A stretch of DNA of 64,000 bases from CAWGXG01 sp963826505 (GTDB taxonomy: Bacteria > Chloroflexota > Anaerolineae > Aggregatilineales > Aggregatilineaceae), in the NCBI GenBank assembly GCA_963826505.1, contig CAWGXG010000008.1, forward strand, positions 1,488,001 to 1,552,000. Reading direction: 5' to 3'. The translations under genes and the position numbers were made by a program. Below are positions 63,347 through 64,000 of the stretch, in pieces (positions within the stretch are counted from its first letter, which is position 1; the number at the start of each line of letters is the position of its first letter). Below the pieces are notes generated by a model. The model was given only the letters and a program-made list of their open reading frames with translations, did no database searches and was not told the DNA's origin.

Positions 63347-64000
63347 TTAACCCTGGTCCAACTGGTCGCGCACCCATGCGAGCACCGCATCTGCGGCGAC
63401 GATCTGCCGGTCGGCGCTGTCGCGCCGCTTGACTTCGAAACCGCCCTGATCCCACGCTTTCGGACTGACGGTGATCCGCAGCGGCACACCGATCAGATCG
63501 GCGTCCGCGAATTTCACGCCCGGCGACTCGGCGCGGTCATCGAGCAGGACATCCACGCCCGCTGCGCGCAGTTCCGCGTACAGGTCCGCCGCGATGCGCA
63601 GGAAGTCCGACCCTTTGCCCAGCGTCACGATGTGCACATCGAATGGCGCGACCGCAGCAGGCCACACGATACCCCAATCATCGTGATGCGTCTCAATGAT
63701 GGCCGCCAACAGCCGTTCCAGCCCAATGCCGTAACTGCCCATCACGACCGGGTGCGGAGTCCCGCCCTCATCCTGGTAAAACACGCCCACCACGTCGCTG
63801 TAGCGCGTGCCGAGCTTGAAGCAGTGGCCCAACTCGATGGCGCGCGTGAGATGCAAATGCCCGGATCCGCAGCGCGCGCAGGTCGCGCCGTCGAAGGCCG
63901 CGGCGAGGTCGACCACCTGCGCTGGATCGAAGTCGCGCGGGACGTTGACGCCGATCAGGTGATAGCCGGACTCATTCGCCCCGGCGACGAAATTGGTCCC
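63347..64000 (-). CDS. proS: Prolyl-tRNA synthetase, C-terminal part (5' end outside the window)
   Basis: The last 218 codons are visible. The segment begins TNFVAGANESGYHLIGVN, followed by CARCGSGHLHL, ELGHCFKLGTRYSD, GSYGIGLERLLAAIIE (class II motif 3) and an anticodon-binding domain ending VLAWVRDQLDQG. This is the bacterial-type enzyme with the INS editing region; it charges tRNA-Pro. The frame stays open to the right edge. nusA follows 184 bases downstream and has its own promoter. Confidence 0.93.
   Translation of the reverse strand, partial: GTNFVAGANESGYHLIGVNVPRDFDPAQVVDLAAAFDGATCARCGSGHLHLTRAIELGHCFKLGTRYSDVVGVFYQDEGGTPHPVVMGSYGIGLERLLAAIIETHHDDWGIVWPAAVAPFDVHIVTLGKGSDFLRIAADLYAELRAAGVDVLLDDRAESPGVKFADADLIGVPLRITVSPKAWDQGGFEVKRRDSADRQIVAADAVLAWVRDQLDQG

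Noticed and set aside
1..64000. tRNA, rRNA, CRISPR array, transposase or phage genes
   Set aside because: I looked for cloverleaf ends, repeat-spacer patterns and transposase or integrase motifs and found none.

Overview
The window is GC-rich, gene-dense bacterial chromosome, and its gene content best fits the phylum Chloroflexota (Anaerolineae-like). This placement is an inference from the mix of genes: a SUF cluster with a Rieske ferredoxin, a TtuB/TtuA tRNA thiolation pair, a baeRF protein, FHA proteins with a RodA/PBP pair, many secreted PPC/SH3/beta-propeller proteins, and ATP-dependent PEP carboxykinase with pyruvate phosphate dikinase. I see no rRNA, tRNA, CRISPR array, insertion sequence or prophage.

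Layout. 0-8.8 kb: the end of a helical protein, a DinB-like protein, then a leftward run of mtnP, ftsW/rodA, a PBP-like protein that has lost all three transpeptidase motifs, a methyltransferase and a secreted nuclease. 8.9-13.4 kb: a leftward CHAT/STAND-NTPase/TPR gene facing two rightward FHA genes, both starts apparently leaderless. 13.5-18.7 kb: an acetyltransferase, an atypical SDR, a cell-wall peptidase with a golvesin-like domain and a secreted PPC protein. 18.8-27.6 kb: the Fe-S locus sufT | sufC-sufB-sufD, sufS-sufU, a ClpN-site-2-protease fusion, a Rieske protein and a B3/B4 protein. 27.6-34 kb: a PfkB kinase, baeRF, HIT, MOSC, tandem helix-hairpin-helix and GT39-like genes. 34-43.3 kb: mdh, two phosphatases, pckA and ppdK, which form the malate/oxaloacetate/PEP/pyruvate node. 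43.6-51.6 kb: secreted PPC and propeller proteins, DUF547, an RlmI-like methyltransferase, a CorC-like protein and a cNMP-binding protein. 51.7-54.6 kb: ttuB-ttuA, era and a Nudix gene. 54.6-64 kb (leftward): ribF, truB, nrnA, rbfA, an epimerase-like gene, infB, rnpM, nusA and proS. This is the classical nusA-infB operon, without rimP between proS and nusA.

Sequence quality. Several universally conserved genes (ppdK, mdh, era, infB, ftsW) and two secreted-protein genes are broken by single-base indels. In every case removing or adding one base restores the family sequence and a whole number of codons. I read these as assembly or sequencing errors and annotate each gene across its full span.

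Regulation. Many promoters share an extended -10 (TGn followed by TATAAT, TATACT or TACAAT). Intrinsic terminators are clear after several units. The most unusual items are the motif-less PBP beside ftsW, the CHAT-NTPase-TPR protein with tyrosine at the expected CHAT histidine position, the ClpN-S2P fusion in the SUF cluster, and a perfect palindrome in the spacer of the nusA promoter.
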